Assembly (NCBI RefSeq): GCF_963667405.1
Contig: NZ_OY763408.1
Span: forward strand, 1,325,757-1,389,756
Length of the DNA stretch: 64,000 bases
Origin: an uncultured Sphaerochaeta sp.
Lineage (GTDB): Bacteria; Spirochaetota; Spirochaetia; Sphaerochaetales; Sphaerochaetaceae
Direction: 5' to 3'
The translations under genes and the position numbers were made by a program. The notes under the pieces were generated by a model. It was not told where the DNA came from. It did not search any database and was given only the letters and a program-made list of their open reading frames with translations. Below, piece after piece: positions 53,843 to 64,000 of the stretch. Position 1 is the first letter of the stretch, and each line of letters opens with the position of its first letter.

Positions 53843-54892
53843 ATGGATGAATTGGATGGATTGATGCAAAGTTCGGTCGTCTCCACCTCCTTTCAGGAGG
53901 AAGCGGATAGGCAGGAAAATATCCTCAGGCCCAAGCTCCTCAAGGATTTCCAAGGGCAGCAACGCCTGAAGGACAACCTTGCGGTTTTTGTGCAGGCTGC
54001 TAGGGAACGCAAAGAGAGCTTGGACCATACCTTTCTCATCGGGCCTCCCGGTTTGGGAAAGACTACCCTGGCAAGCATCATTGCCAATGAGATGGGGGCA
54101 GAAATCCGGATGACCAGCGCACCAGCCTTGGACAAGCCGAAGGATCTTGCCGGCATTCTGACCAACGTCACCGAAGGTTCCGTATTTTTCATCGATGAAA
54201 TCCACCGTCTCAAGCCAGCGCTTGAAGAGATGCTCTACATAGCCATGGAAGATTTTGAGATCGATTGGGTCATCGGCCAGGGGCCTGCAGCACGTACCAT
54301 GCGCATTCCTCTTCCCAGATTCACTCTGGTGGGAGCGACGACCAAAGCAGGATCCGTATCGAGTCCCCTTTCTTCACGCTTCGGGATCACCTGCCATATC
54401 GAGTTCTATGATGAGGTGGAGCTTTCCTCCATCATCGCCCGTTCTGCACAAATCATGAATATCAATATTGATGAGGAGGCGATCCGCCACCTTGCACGTT
54501 GCAGCCGCGGAACTCCGCGTATCGCCAATCGCTTGCTGCGCAGGCTCAGGGATTTTGCCTCGGTCATGGGTGACGGGAAGATAACCATTGCGGTCGTTGA
54601 CCACGGTATGGAGAGACTGGGCATCGACTCCAACGGCCTCGAGACCCAGGATAGGAATATCCTGAGAACCATCATCGAGTTCTATGACGGTGGACCGGTC
54701 GGGGCGGAGACGCTGAGTATCAGCGTAGGGGAGGCAATAGAGTCTTTGGAAGACTTCTACGAGCCGTACCTGATCCAGAAGGGGTACCTCAAGCGTACTC
54801 CGCGTGGACGAATGACAACAAAAAAAGCGTATGATTTGCTGGGGATTCCCTGCAAGAGGAATATGGATGACAATCAAGGAATTCTCTTTTGA
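53843..54892 (+). CDS. ruvB: Holliday junction ATP-dependent DNA helicase RuvB
   Basis: A 349-residue AAA+ motor. Walker [10 protein letters not shown], Walker [11 protein letters not shown], sensor GATTKAG and arginine finger region SSPLSSRFG are all visible. A C-terminal winged helix ends the protein (about 270-349). The ATG at 53843 has AAGGGG 8 bases upstream, better spaced than the ATG at 53837. The 3' end overlaps queA by 26 bases. Confidence 0.96.
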   Translation: MDELDGLMQSSVVSTSFQEEADRQENILRPKLLKDFQGQQRLKDNLAVFVQAARERKESLDHTFLIGPPGLGKTTLASIIANEMGAEIRMTSAPALDKPKDLAGILTNVTEGSVFFIDEIHRLKPALEEMLYIAMEDFEIDWVIGQGPAARTMRIPLPRFTLVGATTKAGSVSSPLSSRFGITCHIEFYDEVELSSIIARSAQIMNINIDEEAIRHLARCSRGTPRIANRLLRRLRDFASVMGDGKITIAVVDHGMERLGIDSNGLETQDRNILRTIIEFYDGGPVGAETLSISVGEAIESLEDFYEPYLIQKGYLKRTPRGRMTTKKAYDLLGIPCKRNMDDNQGILF

Positions 54893-55907
54893 CCTTCCCG
54901 AGCACCTGATAGCCCAAACTCCCGCGGATAGACGTGGTGAGGATCGGCTGTTGGTTCTCCACAAGCGTGACGGATCTCTGATCGACCAGATGATGACGGA
55001 CTTTGCTTCCCACCTGGAAGAGGGCAGCATCATTGTCGTAAACAACAGCAAGGTCCGCAAAGCAAGGGTATTTGCCCAGAGCGAAACCGGCGGAAGGGTT
55101 GAGTTTCTCTTTTTGGAAGAGAATCTCGACCACAGCTGGAATGCCATGGTAACCAAGACCAAGAAGCAGCATATCGGGAAACGCTACACGTTTTCCAATG
55201 CAGATGGCTCCTACTCACGCACTGGTTGGATAACTGAAGAACATGAGGATGGCACCCGTTCCATCGCTTTTGAGGAAAGCCTCGACGAGCGTTTCTTCCA
55301 GACCTTGGGACATGTTCCGCTTCCCCCCTACATCAAACGTGAGGACAGTTTCAGCGATGAGACGCGGTATCAGACCATCTACGCCAAGAAAGAGGGTTCG
55401 GTTGCAGCTCCCACAGCAGGTCTGCATTTCACCCAGGAAATTCTCTCGTCCATCGAGAAGAAAGGGTGCACCATTGTTCCTGTTACCCTGCATGTAGGAG
55501 CCGGTACCTTTTTGCCCGTCAGAACCGAAAGGCTGGAAGATCATCACATGCACTTTGAGAAGTATGAGATCACCAGCGAAAGTGCCAACCTGATCAACCA
55601 AGCACGGAAAGAGGGCAGGAAGATCGTCGCCACCGGGACAACGAGTGTCCGCACCCTTGAGAGTGCCTATGATGCAGGCTCAGATCAGGTGCTCAGTGGG
55701 GAAGGGCGAACGAATCTCTTCATCCGCCCAGGCTATCGTTGGAATGTGGTCGACCAACTGCTGACCAACTTCCATACACCCGAGTCAACCCTGCTGGTGC
55801 TTGTATCCACCTTTGCCGGAAAGCAGCATATCGAGCAAGCCTACAAGCATGCCATCGACCACGCCTACCGGTTCTTCAGCTACGGGGATGCAATGTTCAT
55901 TTGCTGA
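54867..55907 (+). CDS. queA: S-adenosylmethionine:tRNA ribosyltransferase-isomerase QueA
   Basis: A 346-residue enzyme that adds the epoxy-cyclopentane part of queuosine to tRNA wobble bases. Typical blocks: [58 protein letters not shown] and [18 protein letters not shown]. The ATG at 54867 has AAGAGGA 6 bases upstream. Its stop overlaps the convergent tmk end by 11 bases. This gene implies that the cell uses queuosine. Confidence 0.96.
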   Translation: MTIKEFSFDLPEHLIAQTPADRRGEDRLLVLHKRDGSLIDQMMTDFASHLEEGSIIVVNNSKVRKARVFAQSETGGRVEFLFLEENLDHSWNAMVTKTKKQHIGKRYTFSNADGSYSRTGWITEEHEDGTRSIAFEESLDERFFQTLGHVPLPPYIKREDSFSDETRYQTIYAKKEGSVAAPTAGLHFTQEILSSIEKKGCTIVPVTLHVGAGTFLPVRTERLEDHHMHFEKYEITSESANLINQARKEGRKIVATGTTSVRTLESAYDAGSDQVLSGEGRTNLFIRPGYRWNVVDQLLTNFHTPESTLLVLVSTFAGKQHIEQAYKHAIDHAYRFFSYGDAMFIC

Positions 55908-56508
55908 ACAAGACATTCTGGATCTGTGCAGCAATCTCTTCCTTTCCCAAAAGGCCATCGATGCGAACCAGATGGACTTCCTGGGGAAGGGAGCTGAATA
56001 TTTTCTCGTAGTTCTCTTTCACCCGTTCAAGGAATTCATGCTTTTCAAACAGCTCAGTCTCATTGCCTCGGCCGCTGATCCGTCTCAAGCACTCATCCAC
56101 CGGTGTATCAATGAAAAAGACATACTCAGGAGCCGGAAACTCATTGAGGCTCGCAATCTTATCATATTCACACTCCACACCCTGATACGCCAGCGATGAG
56201 TAGAGATACCGATCACTGATGACCAGCTTTCCTTTCTCAAGATCATGGACCAAGCCATTGACCGGGTTGTACAGATGATCTTCCCTGTCTGCCGCATAGA
56301 GCATTGCCAAGGCCAGGGGAGTCGTTACCAACTGTTTTTGCAATACCGAACGGACCAGTCGTCCGATCGGCTTGTCCGTAGGTTCAAAGGTAGGACGGCA
56401 TGGGCGGTCGGATTTGTCACAATACTCAGCCAGGAGTTGCATCTGGGTGGTGGTCCCCGCTCCATCCAATCCCTCGAACACCACAAAATTCGTCAATACT
56501 GAAGGCAT
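55897..56508 (-). CDS. tmk: Thymidylate kinase
   Basis: A 203-residue nucleotide kinase that turns dTMP into dTDP. The P-loop is EGLDGAGTTTQ (residues 12-22), the DRY motif is ISDRYLYSSLAYQG, and a lid segment with arginines (RRISGRGNETE) follows. The double T after the P-loop glycines in place of KST is seen in a subset of the family and removes the usual P-loop lysine. AGGAGATAGGAA precedes the ATG. It is tail to tail with queA. Confidence 0.87.
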   Translation of the reverse strand: MPSVLTNFVVFEGLDGAGTTTQMQLLAEYCDKSDRPCRPTFEPTDKPIGRLVRSVLQKQLVTTPLALAMLYAADREDHLYNPVNGLVHDLEKGKLVISDRYLYSSLAYQGVECEYDKIASLNEFPAPEYVFFIDTPVDECLRRISGRGNETELFEKHEFLERVKENYEKIFSSLPQEVHLVRIDGLLGKEEIAAQIQNVLFSK

Positions 56509-56522
56509 TTCCTATCTCCTAT

Positions 56523-56539
56523 CGTACCTCCATGGTACG
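56523..56539. repeat. Inverted repeat upstream of tmk
   Basis: CGTACC-TCCAT-GGTACG, 6-base perfect arms, lies 15 bases before the tmk start and between the divergent tmk and tamB genes. It may be an operator; no strong promoter is seen with it. Confidence 0.3.
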
Positions 56540-56622
56540 GGAAAAGTGCCATAAGGTAAATCCGTATCATGGGAGGAAAGCGCTCATGATAGCCGATAAA
56601 AGAGGTGCCCAAGACAAGCACA

Positions 56623-59600
56623 ATGGGCTATACTGCCAAAAAGGGTTGTTTCAGGTTGAGATTTCATACAACGCTCAAAGACATTGCCGTTTCTGTTCTT
56701 GTTCTGCTTTCCTGCGCCGTTCTCTGTTTTTATGGGATGGTGCATCTTGGTATGGGCAACCCGAGCCAGTATTTTGCCACGTATCTTCTTGCAGCACTTG
56801 ATAAGGGAGGAGCCTATACGCTGACAACCGGAAAAGTTCAGCGCACCTACCTCAAGGAGTTGGTTCTGGTCAATCCACAGATTGAGAGTGCTGACACTAC
56901 GCTTATCAGTGCAGAGGAAATGCGCATACCTGGCGGCATTCCTTCCTTGCTGGAATCGGTATTGTTTGGACAAAAGGAGGTGGAGATTTCCTTCACCGAA
57001 CCAACGGTGCATCTTGATGCTCAGATGCTCGGATCACAACAACTGAATGGCAAGGATTCAAAGCTGCGGAGTTTCGCCCAACAGTGGCTGAAAAAGAATA
57101 CCTTGACACTTACCGGCGAGGGAATGGATGCCGACCTGAACCTGCGCAATCTCTCTCTCGGCCTGCTTGGAACCACGTTCTCGCTTGAAATGGCTCCCGA
57201 TCGCAATCTCCCTGCCATAGAAGCCACGCTTTCCTCTCTCACCGTAGCGTACCAGGACGGCGAAACCACACTGCATGGGGCGACTGCCTCCCTGACAGGA
57301 TCCGGCGAGTTTTCCTTGTCCAGTGCAAGGACGACCGTTGAGTATGATACCATTCACCTTGGCTTCGATTCCATGGTGGGTATCACCCGCATCGACAACT
57401 TTGATCTGGCCAACCAGAATCTTGGCATCTCCTTATCCCTCGTACAGTTGGATGCAAACTTTTCATCGTATGCGGTACGCATCCCTACCTTGAGCGCATC
57501 GCTTTCCCTTATGAATGGGAAGATGGGGGAGGCGAATGTATCCTTTGACCAGCTTGACGCCAAGGAAGGGCGTTTTGCTCTCATGGTCCCCACCACCACC
57601 CTCAGCGCGCGCTGGCAGGATGGCAACCCCTCCTTTGCGTTGGTAACCAGAGCCGGGCATCCCCTGGAATTCTCCTATGGCGGTACAGCCAAAACCCAGA
57701 TGCGCGATCTTGTCGCAAATGTATGGTATCAGGATTCTGAGCAGGTTCGTGGCCAACTATCCTTGGGATCCATCACGTTTATGCAAGACGATCTCGAGGC
57801 CAAGGTGGAAGAGGTCATCTTTGAAGGGGATGCTATCCTGCAGAAGGGAAAGCTATCATCGGTTGAGGCATCCCTCCGTGCAGATGGACAACTGCAGCTG
57901 GACAGTGAGCAGATCAATCTTGCCTCAAACCTTGAAGCTCTCGTCTCCTATCAGGTTGACACCGCATCCCTGTCCCTCTCGGTCCTGCTGCCGGATCTTG
58001 CCTCCTCATTCACCACGAAGCCGATCTCCTCCCGTTTCAGTTATCAGCAAAACAAGGAAGGGAGTCAATTGCAAGCGGAATTGGCATACCTGTCACAACT
58101 CTCCTTCCGAGCAATCTATGATATTCCGCAAACGGGGGAGGGCAGTCTGTACGTCTCTTCACGTTTTGATGGATTTACTCTCTCCATGTTGTCTCCTTTG
58201 TTCAGTCGCTATGCACCATTTCTCCAACCCTATTACCAGGACAGCACCAAACTGATCGGAAACCTCTCGTTCCAATCTACCAGCGGGGGTGGTTCCGTGC
58301 TTCCTTTCGATGGAAGAGCTGCCATTGACCTGGCCTTGCTCTCTGCAAAGGTCGGCAAACTGGAAGTTGATGCAGGCTTCACCTTCCTCTCCGACATCAA
58401 GGCCGATGCAGTGCTGGTGGAGGCAATGACCCTTGCTGTCAATGACTATCGTCTGGTGTTCTCCGGCCAAACTGAGTTGAATCACTGGCTTCCCAGAGGA
58501 AGACTTGAACTGTATCGGGTCGAGGATGGACAGCTCTTGGGTTCCACCACCTTCTTCGACCAGCCTCCGGCCAGCTATCGATTCCAGGCAAGCACTCCCT
58601 TGGAGCCCAGCTTCCAGATAGAGGGGGTCATCAGCAGAGCATCCAGGGAGTTGCTCAACGCAGAAGGGAGCATCACCCTGTTCTCTTCGCTCTATCCATT
58701 CTCCCTTTCGTTCAATACATCCAATCTCCAGTTCATCCTCACCCAGGAAGATCGCCTCAGATTGGCAGGGAATCTGGCACCCCCGATTTCAGCCACACTC
58801 TCCGCCAATGGATTTGCACTTCCCAATCGTGGGTTCTTTGCCAACGCCAAGCTCTCAGGAAATCTTGATCTTGACTTCTTCTCACTTCTTGATTTTTCGG
58901 TGGAGAGTGATGCCTTGCAACTCTCTGACGTCTCATTCCAAGGTCGTACCTACACGCTGGAAACGCCCGTGAAGGCAACCAACAACTCTCTGCTCATGGA
59001 GGATATGCTCCTGATGGATGGGGACAAGACCTTTCTCAGCAGGCTCTCCTACACAGGAAGTGATTTTGTATCACTCTATGCCACCTCACTGTTCACACCC
59101 TTCGATGCTTCTTTCGTCCTGAAAGCTGAGGAAGAGGAAAAAATCGCCCTTGCCCTCATGGGTTCGTCCGATCGCTTGTCTGGCACAGCCGCGCTGAGTG
59201 CATTGCCCCTTGATCGCTTTGTGCCTGCTTCCAGCGAACTCCTCATTGACCTTACTGCCTTGGGTTACACCGATAGGAAAACCCAATTGGGTTTGGATGG
59301 GATGATCACCCTCACCCAAGGCGAGGCTTCCTTTGTTTCCAAATTCAGTGCAGACCCTCAGCAACTTAGGTTCTTCTCCTCACGCTTCAGTCAGCCGGAC
59401 TTCACCTACACAGGTGATGCATTGCAGATACGCCAAGGAGAAGCGACTTCAACAGGAACCTTCGAACACATCCGGCATCTCTCGTATAAGGATCAGCTCT
59501 CAACATTGGGTTACGAGTTGGCCATTGACTTGGGAACCATGCAAAGCATCTTCGAGTTGCCCAAAGCCCTGGAACCCATTCTTGCAGGACAGATGCAAGC

Positions 59601-61308
59601 CAAGCTCTCTGTGCATGACATCCAGATCTACGGGGAGAAAGGATTCAGCGATGGATCCTATGAGGTGAATCTTGCTGACTCCGTGATCAGGGTGGAAGGG
59701 GAGCATCTGGATCTGGACTACGATCTTGCCTCGCAATCATTGGATGTACTGCTCAGGCCCTCCTTCGGCATAGGCTTTGCCGCAAAGGGCTCCTTGGCTC
59801 CGGATGATTTCGGCCTGTCCATCTCATCCATCCATTTCCCGCTTGCCTTGATCAATCGCACGTTCCTCAAACCCATCTTCAAATTCCTTGATGGAACCGT
59901 CAATGGGGAGCTCATGGTCGGAGGGAGTGCTGAAGCAATCCGACTGTATGGGCAACTGTCCGTCGATTCGTCAAGGATGGAGTTGTTCTGGCTTCCCCAG
60001 GACATCATCACCATGAAGAACATGACCGTGACCTTGGATGGGAATCGTGGGGTGAGTCCCCGTGTTCCCTTCTTCTCCACCAACAAGGTCACCGGAAAAA
60101 CGGTGCAGGGATTTGGGAAGGTGGGCGCCTCCTTCGATGGCCTTCGCCTGGAGAATTATGAGATCCATGCAGAGAGTGGGGATGAGATGCTCTATGTCTG
60201 GATTCCGATGCAAGGCTTTGATGCCGATATCCGCACCTATGCAGGCGGAACGTTCAATCTCTTCGGCATAGGGTTCGAGACGTGGCTTGATGGTCAGGTT
60301 GTCATCCAGGACACAACCATGAGCCTTGGGATCAAGGATCTCCCGTTCTGGTATGTTGCAAATAATCTTACGACCACCGATTTTGATCTGGTGACCGGAA
60401 AGAATGTAACCTTCTTCTATCCCAATACCCCAAACCCCTTCATCAAGGCAACCATCACCGAGAACCAGAAGATCTCGTTCGCGTACGACCATATCACCGA
60501 TGCATTCCAGATTGACGGAAATTTCAGTTTCCGCAGTGGGGAAATCTACTATTTCCAGAAGAACTTCTTCATTACCGAAGGATCTCTCTCGCTGCACACC
60601 GATGCGCTCAGCGGCCAAAGCCAGATTCAGCCCATCATCAACCTGCGCGCAAAACTGACGGATTTTGATACCGAGGGAAATCGTGTGGACATCTTCCTTG
60701 TACTGCGCGAATCCAGCCTTACCAATCTGAATCCCCAATTCGAGTCCATCCCCTCCAAGGATGTCAATGAGATCCTGGAAATCCTAGGCCAGTCGATCCT
60801 CCCCACTGGTGCCTATGGCCAGGTGAACCTGTACAGCGTGGCAAGCTTGGCTGCAGCTGCCACCGATGTAGCTGAGCGCCTCGGCTATCTGGATGCATCC
60901 CAGACAACCCAGCTTACCGAATCCATCCGCATCTCCCTGGGCTTGGACATGTTCAGCCTGCGAAGCAACATCCTGCAAAACATCCTCTTTGATGCACTGC
61001 CGGGAAATACCTTGGGAGGCGTGCTCAGTCCACTGGCCAGATATCTGAACAATACCTCCATATTCATGGGCAAATACGTAGGAAGGCAGTTCTTCCTGCA
61101 AGCTCTGCTCCATCTCAGTGCCATGGATCGTTCCAAGGTCCAGCGTTCATTCCTCTCGCCAGACCTCTCCCTGGATCTGGAGCTTTCCCTTGACTGGATG
61201 AATCCGCTGGGAACAATCTCATTCTTTACCCAACCGAACGAGTTGTCGTTCACCAATATTTTGGATACCATTGGTTTTAGTGTAACCAAACGAATTGTTT
61301 TGCGTTAA
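56623..61308 (+). CDS. tamB: TamB-like inner-to-outer membrane bridging protein
   Basis: A 1561-residue envelope protein. One N-terminal membrane helix (about 22-40) anchors it; the rest is very long beta-repeat material. The C-terminal TamB/DUF490 domain (about 1150-1560) has the typical end, with FRSGEIYYFQKNFFITEGSLSL, the SLTNLNPQFESIPSKD segment and ILGQSILPTG. Such proteins form hydrophobic bridges thought to carry phospholipid or aid barrel assembly. It lies 20 bases before bamA. The start is uncertain: ATG 56623 or GTG 56605. A strong GGGAGG (56571-56576) with ATG 56586 reads another frame. Confidence 0.87.
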   Translation: MGYTAKKGCFRLRFHTTLKDIAVSVLVLLSCAVLCFYGMVHLGMGNPSQYFATYLLAALDKGGAYTLTTGKVQRTYLKELVLVNPQIESADTTLISAEEMRIPGGIPSLLESVLFGQKEVEISFTEPTVHLDAQMLGSQQLNGKDSKLRSFAQQWLKKNTLTLTGEGMDADLNLRNLSLGLLGTTFSLEMAPDRNLPAIEATLSSLTVAYQDGETTLHGATASLTGSGEFSLSSARTTVEYDTIHLGFDSMVGITRIDNFDLANQNLGISLSLVQLDANFSSYAVRIPTLSASLSLMNGKMGEANVSFDQLDAKEGRFALMVPTTTLSARWQDGNPSFALVTRAGHPLEFSYGGTAKTQMRDLVANVWYQDSEQVRGQLSLGSITFMQDDLEAKVEEVIFEGDAILQKGKLSSVEASLRADGQLQLDSEQINLASNLEALVSYQVDTASLSLSVLLPDLASSFTTKPISSRFSYQQNKEGSQLQAELAYLSQLSFRAIYDIPQTGEGSLYVSSRFDGFTLSMLSPLFSRYAPFLQPYYQDSTKLIGNLSFQSTSGGGSVLPFDGRAAIDLALLSAKVGKLEVDAGFTFLSDIKADAVLVEAMTLAVNDYRLVFSGQTELNHWLPRGRLELYRVEDGQLLGSTTFFDQPPASYRFQASTPLEPSFQIEGVISRASRELLNAEGSITLFSSLYPFSLSFNTSNLQFILTQEDRLRLAGNLAPPISATLSANGFALPNRGFFANAKLSGNLDLDFFSLLDFSVESDALQLSDVSFQGRTYTLETPVKATNNSLLMEDMLLMDGDKTFLSRLSYTGSDFVSLYATSLFTPFDASFVLKAEEEEKIALALMGSSDRLSGTAALSALPLDRFVPASSELLIDLTALGYTDRKTQLGLDGMITLTQGEASFVSKFSADPQQLRFFSSRFSQPDFTYTGDALQIRQGEATSTGTFEHIRHLSYKDQLSTLGYELAIDLGTMQSIFELPKALEPILAGQMQAKLSVHDIQIYGEKGFSDGSYEVNLADSVIRVEGEHLDLDYDLASQSLDVLLRPSFGIGFAAKGSLAPDDFGLSISSIHFPLALINRTFLKPIFKFLDGTVNGELMVGGSAEAIRLYGQLSVDSSRMELFWLPQDIITMKNMTVTLDGNRGVSPRVPFFSTNKVTGKTVQGFGKVGASFDGLRLENYEIHAESGDEMLYVWIPMQGFDADIRTYAGGTFNLFGIGFETWLDGQVVIQDTTMSLGIKDLPFWYVANNLTTTDFDLVTGKNVTFFYPNTPNPFIKATITENQKISFAYDHITDAFQIDGNFSFRSGEIYYFQKNFFITEGSLSLHTDALSGQSQIQPIINLRAKLTDFDTEGNRVDIFLVLRESSLTNLNPQFESIPSKDVNEILEILGQSILPTGAYGQVNLYSVASLAAAATDVAERLGYLDASQTTQLTESIRISLGLDMFSLRSNILQNILFDALPGNTLGGVLSPLARYLNNTSIFMGKYVGRQFFLQALLHLSAMDRSKVQRSFLSPDLSLDLELSLDWMNPLGTISFFTQPNELSFTNILDTIGFSVTKRIVLR

Positions 61309-61328
61309 ACAGGTTTATAGGAGACATC

Positions 61329-63884
61329 ATGGATAAGCGTCTAGTCCGAGCATTTGCATGCATCACCCTGATACTTTTTTTCTCTCTCTCAGTTCTCTCT
61401 GCCGCTGACTCCGATCCTTGGTACCTGGGAAAACGCATCGCTTCCTTTACCAATTCCGGACTGCAAAATGTCCCTGAAAATACCGTGCTTGACATTCAGT
61501 TCAAGTATGTGGGAAAGAATTTTACCGATGAATTGTTCAATGAGCTGCAAGGCGAATTGTATGGTTTGGAATATTTCTCCTACTTTCTTGCAGAGGCCCA
61601 GCGCACTGGGGAAGGCGGCAATGACTTACAGATAGCGATGAGCTTCTATGAGTTGCCGTATGTGGAAAGCATTACCGTTGCCGGCAACGAAGGGATCAAG
61701 CTCAAGGACATCACGGAAAAACTGACAGCCAAAGAAGGGACGTTCCTGGATGACCAGAACATCGAGCTTTCCAAGATGGCTGTCATCGAGCTGTACAAGG
61801 AGAAAGGGTATGCCGATGCGTCCATAGAGAGCGCATATACGGTGGATGAGGCGAAAAACAGCACCATCATCTCCTATACCATCACCGAAGGTCAGCAGAA
61901 GAGAATAGGGGAGATTCTTTTTGAAGGAAATCAGAACCTGGGTTCCGACGTTCTGGTCAAGCAACTCGAATCCAAACCGGTGAGTTACTTCAATTCCGGC
62001 TACTACAATCCGCTTACCATTGAAACCGACAAGCAGAAGCTGCTCGACTTCTACCAGAGCCGTGGGTATGTTGATGCGCAGGTTACGGATGTCAGAATCG
62101 AGGATATCAGCACAGAGGACGACAAGTTTGCAAGACAACGGGTGGTGTTCTCCCTTGAGGAAGGCCAGCAGTGGTTCTTTGGGGGGATAGAGGTGGAAGG
62201 CAATACGGTTTTCACCGATGAGCAGTTCCAGAACCTCATTTCCATGAAAGTGGGTTCCGTGCTTGATGTGTCCCGTGTACAGAAGGAAATCACCGCTGTC
62301 ACCGATCTCTACTGGAACAACGGCTACATCTTCAACCTGATCAGCACCGACATGATTCGCGATGAGGAAACGAAGAGCATCACCTATGTCCTGAATGTGC
62401 AGGAGAATCAGCAGGCAGTCATCGAAGATATCAGGATCGAGGGTCTTACCAAGACCAAGAGTTATGTTTTTGAACGCGAGCTCACCTTCGCAAAGGGTGA
62501 TATTTTCTCCAAGGAAAAACTGATTCGCAGTGCCCAGAACATCTACAACACCCTGATCGTCACCGATGTACAGTTCGATATCCTCAACGGAACCGAGGAA
62601 GGGAAGGTCATTCCTGTCTTCACCGTGGTGGAGGGGAACCAGATGGACATCCAGTTCGGTGCCACGTTCGGTGGCAACGTCGATGGATTCCCTGTTTCGG
62701 GTTTCCTGCAGTGGTCTGACAAGAACCTGGGAGGCACCGGCAAGGATCTTGCCATCGCCACCAATCTCAGCCCCGATACCCAGACCTTCTCCGTCTCCTT
62801 CACTGATGGCTGGTTCAAGGACCGCAGGTGGTCAAATGGCTTTACCTTCACCTTCGAACGCAGCGTAAAGGATTCCACCTTGCAGCGAGGCACCGGAAGT
62901 GATTACTACACCGGCCACGATGCGGAAAATCTTGCAGACAATCCGTATCCGTACGGCTACGAGAGCTATGCAAGCTATCTTGCTGCCGACCAGGCACTTC
63001 CTTCCAGCCGGTATCTCATGACCTATACCTACTACCGGCTTTCGCTCGGCTACAACACAGGCTATACGTTCATGTTCCGGCCAGGTTCCCTGATCGTAGG
63101 CGCGGGTGCGACGGTTGGACTGAACTACGCAGATTATGACAAGAACCTCTATGATCCGTACGAGAAACTCATTCAACGGTACGGCAGCGATTGGCAGTTC
63201 AGCAACCGTATCAATCTCTCCTTTGCCTGGGATGGAAGGGACCGGATCCAGAACACCAGCAGGGGTTACTACCTCAGCCAAGGCTTCACCTATGCCGGCG
63301 GTATTCTCTTTGGTCTTTCCAACTACATCAAGACCAGCACGAGTGCCAGTGCCTATACGACGCTCTTCACCTTCGATCTTGATGAGAAACCTGCGAATGT
63401 GGTGCTGGGCGTCACGTCCAGCATCAGTGCGATGCTGCCCCAATACTATTACAACCAGGATGAAGATGCATGGGGCTGGTACGATGCCAAGATGGGGGCA
63501 ACGCGCTATGAGATGCTCTACATCGATGGCATGAACACCGCCCGGGGTTTCAACGTTGTCTTCGACCAAGCGCTCCTGTGGGACAACCAGGTGGCCATCA
63601 CCTGGCCCTTGGCACACAATGTCTTGTCTGCAGAAATCTATGGCAGTGCCACAGCAGTAAGCCCTGTCCTTGATGGGCTTACCATGAGCGACTTGTCCTG
63701 GTACTACTCCATGGGTGCAGGGATAAAGCTGAAGGTTCCAGGGTTCCCCTTGGGACTCTATCTGGTCAAGAATGCCAGCTACATCGACAATACCTTTGCA
63801 TGGGATGGCGGTACCATCTTCAAGGGCAGCAGCGATGACAGCGGTCTGAAGCTGGTGCTTGCCATTACGACAACCTTGTATTGA
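61329..63884 (+). CDS. bamA: Outer membrane protein assembly factor BamA
   Basis: An 851-residue outer-membrane protein of the Omp85 family. Signal peptide [20 protein letters not shown]...SAA (1-26). Five POTRA domains (about 30-435) show repeated patterns such as [24 protein letters not shown] and [16 protein letters not shown]. The C-terminal 16-strand barrel covers about 440-851, with the motif FSWDGRDR-like [21 protein letters not shown] before the last strands. It folds other barrels, such as LptD here, into the outer membrane. GGAGA precedes the ATG. Confidence 0.95.
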   Translation: MDKRLVRAFACITLILFFSLSVLSAADSDPWYLGKRIASFTNSGLQNVPENTVLDIQFKYVGKNFTDELFNELQGELYGLEYFSYFLAEAQRTGEGGNDLQIAMSFYELPYVESITVAGNEGIKLKDITEKLTAKEGTFLDDQNIELSKMAVIELYKEKGYADASIESAYTVDEAKNSTIISYTITEGQQKRIGEILFEGNQNLGSDVLVKQLESKPVSYFNSGYYNPLTIETDKQKLLDFYQSRGYVDAQVTDVRIEDISTEDDKFARQRVVFSLEEGQQWFFGGIEVEGNTVFTDEQFQNLISMKVGSVLDVSRVQKEITAVTDLYWNNGYIFNLISTDMIRDEETKSITYVLNVQENQQAVIEDIRIEGLTKTKSYVFERELTFAKGDIFSKEKLIRSAQNIYNTLIVTDVQFDILNGTEEGKVIPVFTVVEGNQMDIQFGATFGGNVDGFPVSGFLQWSDKNLGGTGKDLAIATNLSPDTQTFSVSFTDGWFKDRRWSNGFTFTFERSVKDSTLQRGTGSDYYTGHDAENLADNPYPYGYESYASYLAADQALPSSRYLMTYTYYRLSLGYNTGYTFMFRPGSLIVGAGATVGLNYADYDKNLYDPYEKLIQRYGSDWQFSNRINLSFAWDGRDRIQNTSRGYYLSQGFTYAGGILFGLSNYIKTSTSASAYTTLFTFDLDEKPANVVLGVTSSISAMLPQYYYNQDEDAWGWYDAKMGATRYEMLYIDGMNTARGFNVVFDQALLWDNQVAITWPLAHNVLSAEIYGSATAVSPVLDGLTMSDLSWYYSMGAGIKLKVPGFPLGLYLVKNASYIDNTFAWDGGTIFKGSSDDSGLKLVLAITTTLY

Positions 63885-63886
63885 GT

Positions 63887-64000
63887 ATGGCTGAAGAAGA
63901 AAAACTGACCCCCATGATGGTTCAGTACCGTCAGATCAAAGATCAGAACCCGGATAGTGTTCTGTTCTTTCGTCTTGGTGACTTCTATGAGATGTTTGAA
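63887..64000 (+). CDS. mutS: DNA mismatch repair protein MutS (3' truncated)
   Basis: The first 38 codons are visible. After a short acidic start comes [29 protein letters not shown], the mismatch-binding domain I with the conserved FYE. The rest lies beyond the window. The ATG is 2 bases after the bamA stop, so it is in the same operon. A separate mutS2 fragment lies at the other end of the window. Confidence 0.93.
   Translation, partial: MAEEEKLTPMMVQYRQIKDQNPDSVLFFRLGDFYEMFE

Overview
The window looks like a chromosomal segment of a Sphaerochaeta-like spirochaete (Spirochaetota). The evidence is an archaeal-style V-type ATPase operon in the spirochaete order E-DUF2764-A-B-D-I-K, a uvrA-lptD pair and a tamB-bamA-mutS run as I remember them from Treponema, outer-membrane biogenesis genes, and no flagellar or chemotaxis genes in view. 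By eye most of the DNA is near 50% GC, apart from a very AT-rich gap at 47.2-47.6 kb and a milder AT-rich patch at 29.8-31.7 kb. The species call is inference.

Layout. 1-2.75 kb: the 3' end of mutS2, a GIY-YIG gene paired with a small unknown gene, uridine phosphorylase, and two small leftward genes, one of which looks like a decayed GIY-YIG domain. 3.0-10.2 kb: V-ATPase operon. 10.2-11.3 kb: ogt and a YhcH-type gene, divergent. 11.3-29.7 kb: a long rightward housekeeping run: ispG, uvrA, lptD, phoH, 7TM-HD phosphodiesterase, ybeY, corC-like, gap, pgk, tpiA, secG, a flavodoxin-like gene, a SurA/PrsA-type foldase, nusB, map and a phosphoribosyltransferase. 29.8-31.5 kb: a leftward outer-membrane barrel/lipoprotein pair. 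31.7-34.7 kb: folD, miaB, sirtuin. 34.8-42.4 kb: a sugar-import and signalling locus. 42.4-50 kb: ssrA (tmRNA), Ca2+/Na+ antiporter, phosphoesterase, anion permease, an orphan tyrosine recombinase, an AT-rich gap, smpB and a PEGA/SUMF1 membrane protein. 49.7-56.5 kb: lepB, hemW, yebC, ruvC-ruvA-ruvB, queA and convergent tmk. 56.6 kb to the end: tamB, bamA and the first codons of mutS.

The best candidate for an undescribed system is 34.77-42.36 kb. A YesN-type regulator, a YesM-type histidine kinase with almost no extracytoplasmic domain, and a protein with the fold of the double-ATPase RbsA but with its ATPase motifs lost from both halves are encoded with overlapping ends. Directly downstream is an intact RbsA-RbsC-RbsB importer. 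I infer that the dead ATPase could be a sensing subunit linking the importer to the kinase. This resembles in logic the Bce-type systems, where an ABC transporter is the sensor for a kinase lacking its own sensory domain, but the parts differ.

Other points of note are Na+-ligand residues in the V-ATPase rotor subunit, a long tmRNA tag ending in FAA, an ssrA promoter that appears to be nested in the preceding terminator, the recombinase and AT-rich gap between ssrA and smpB, and several genes that appear to be leaderless. All calls come from reading the sequence; no database search was run.
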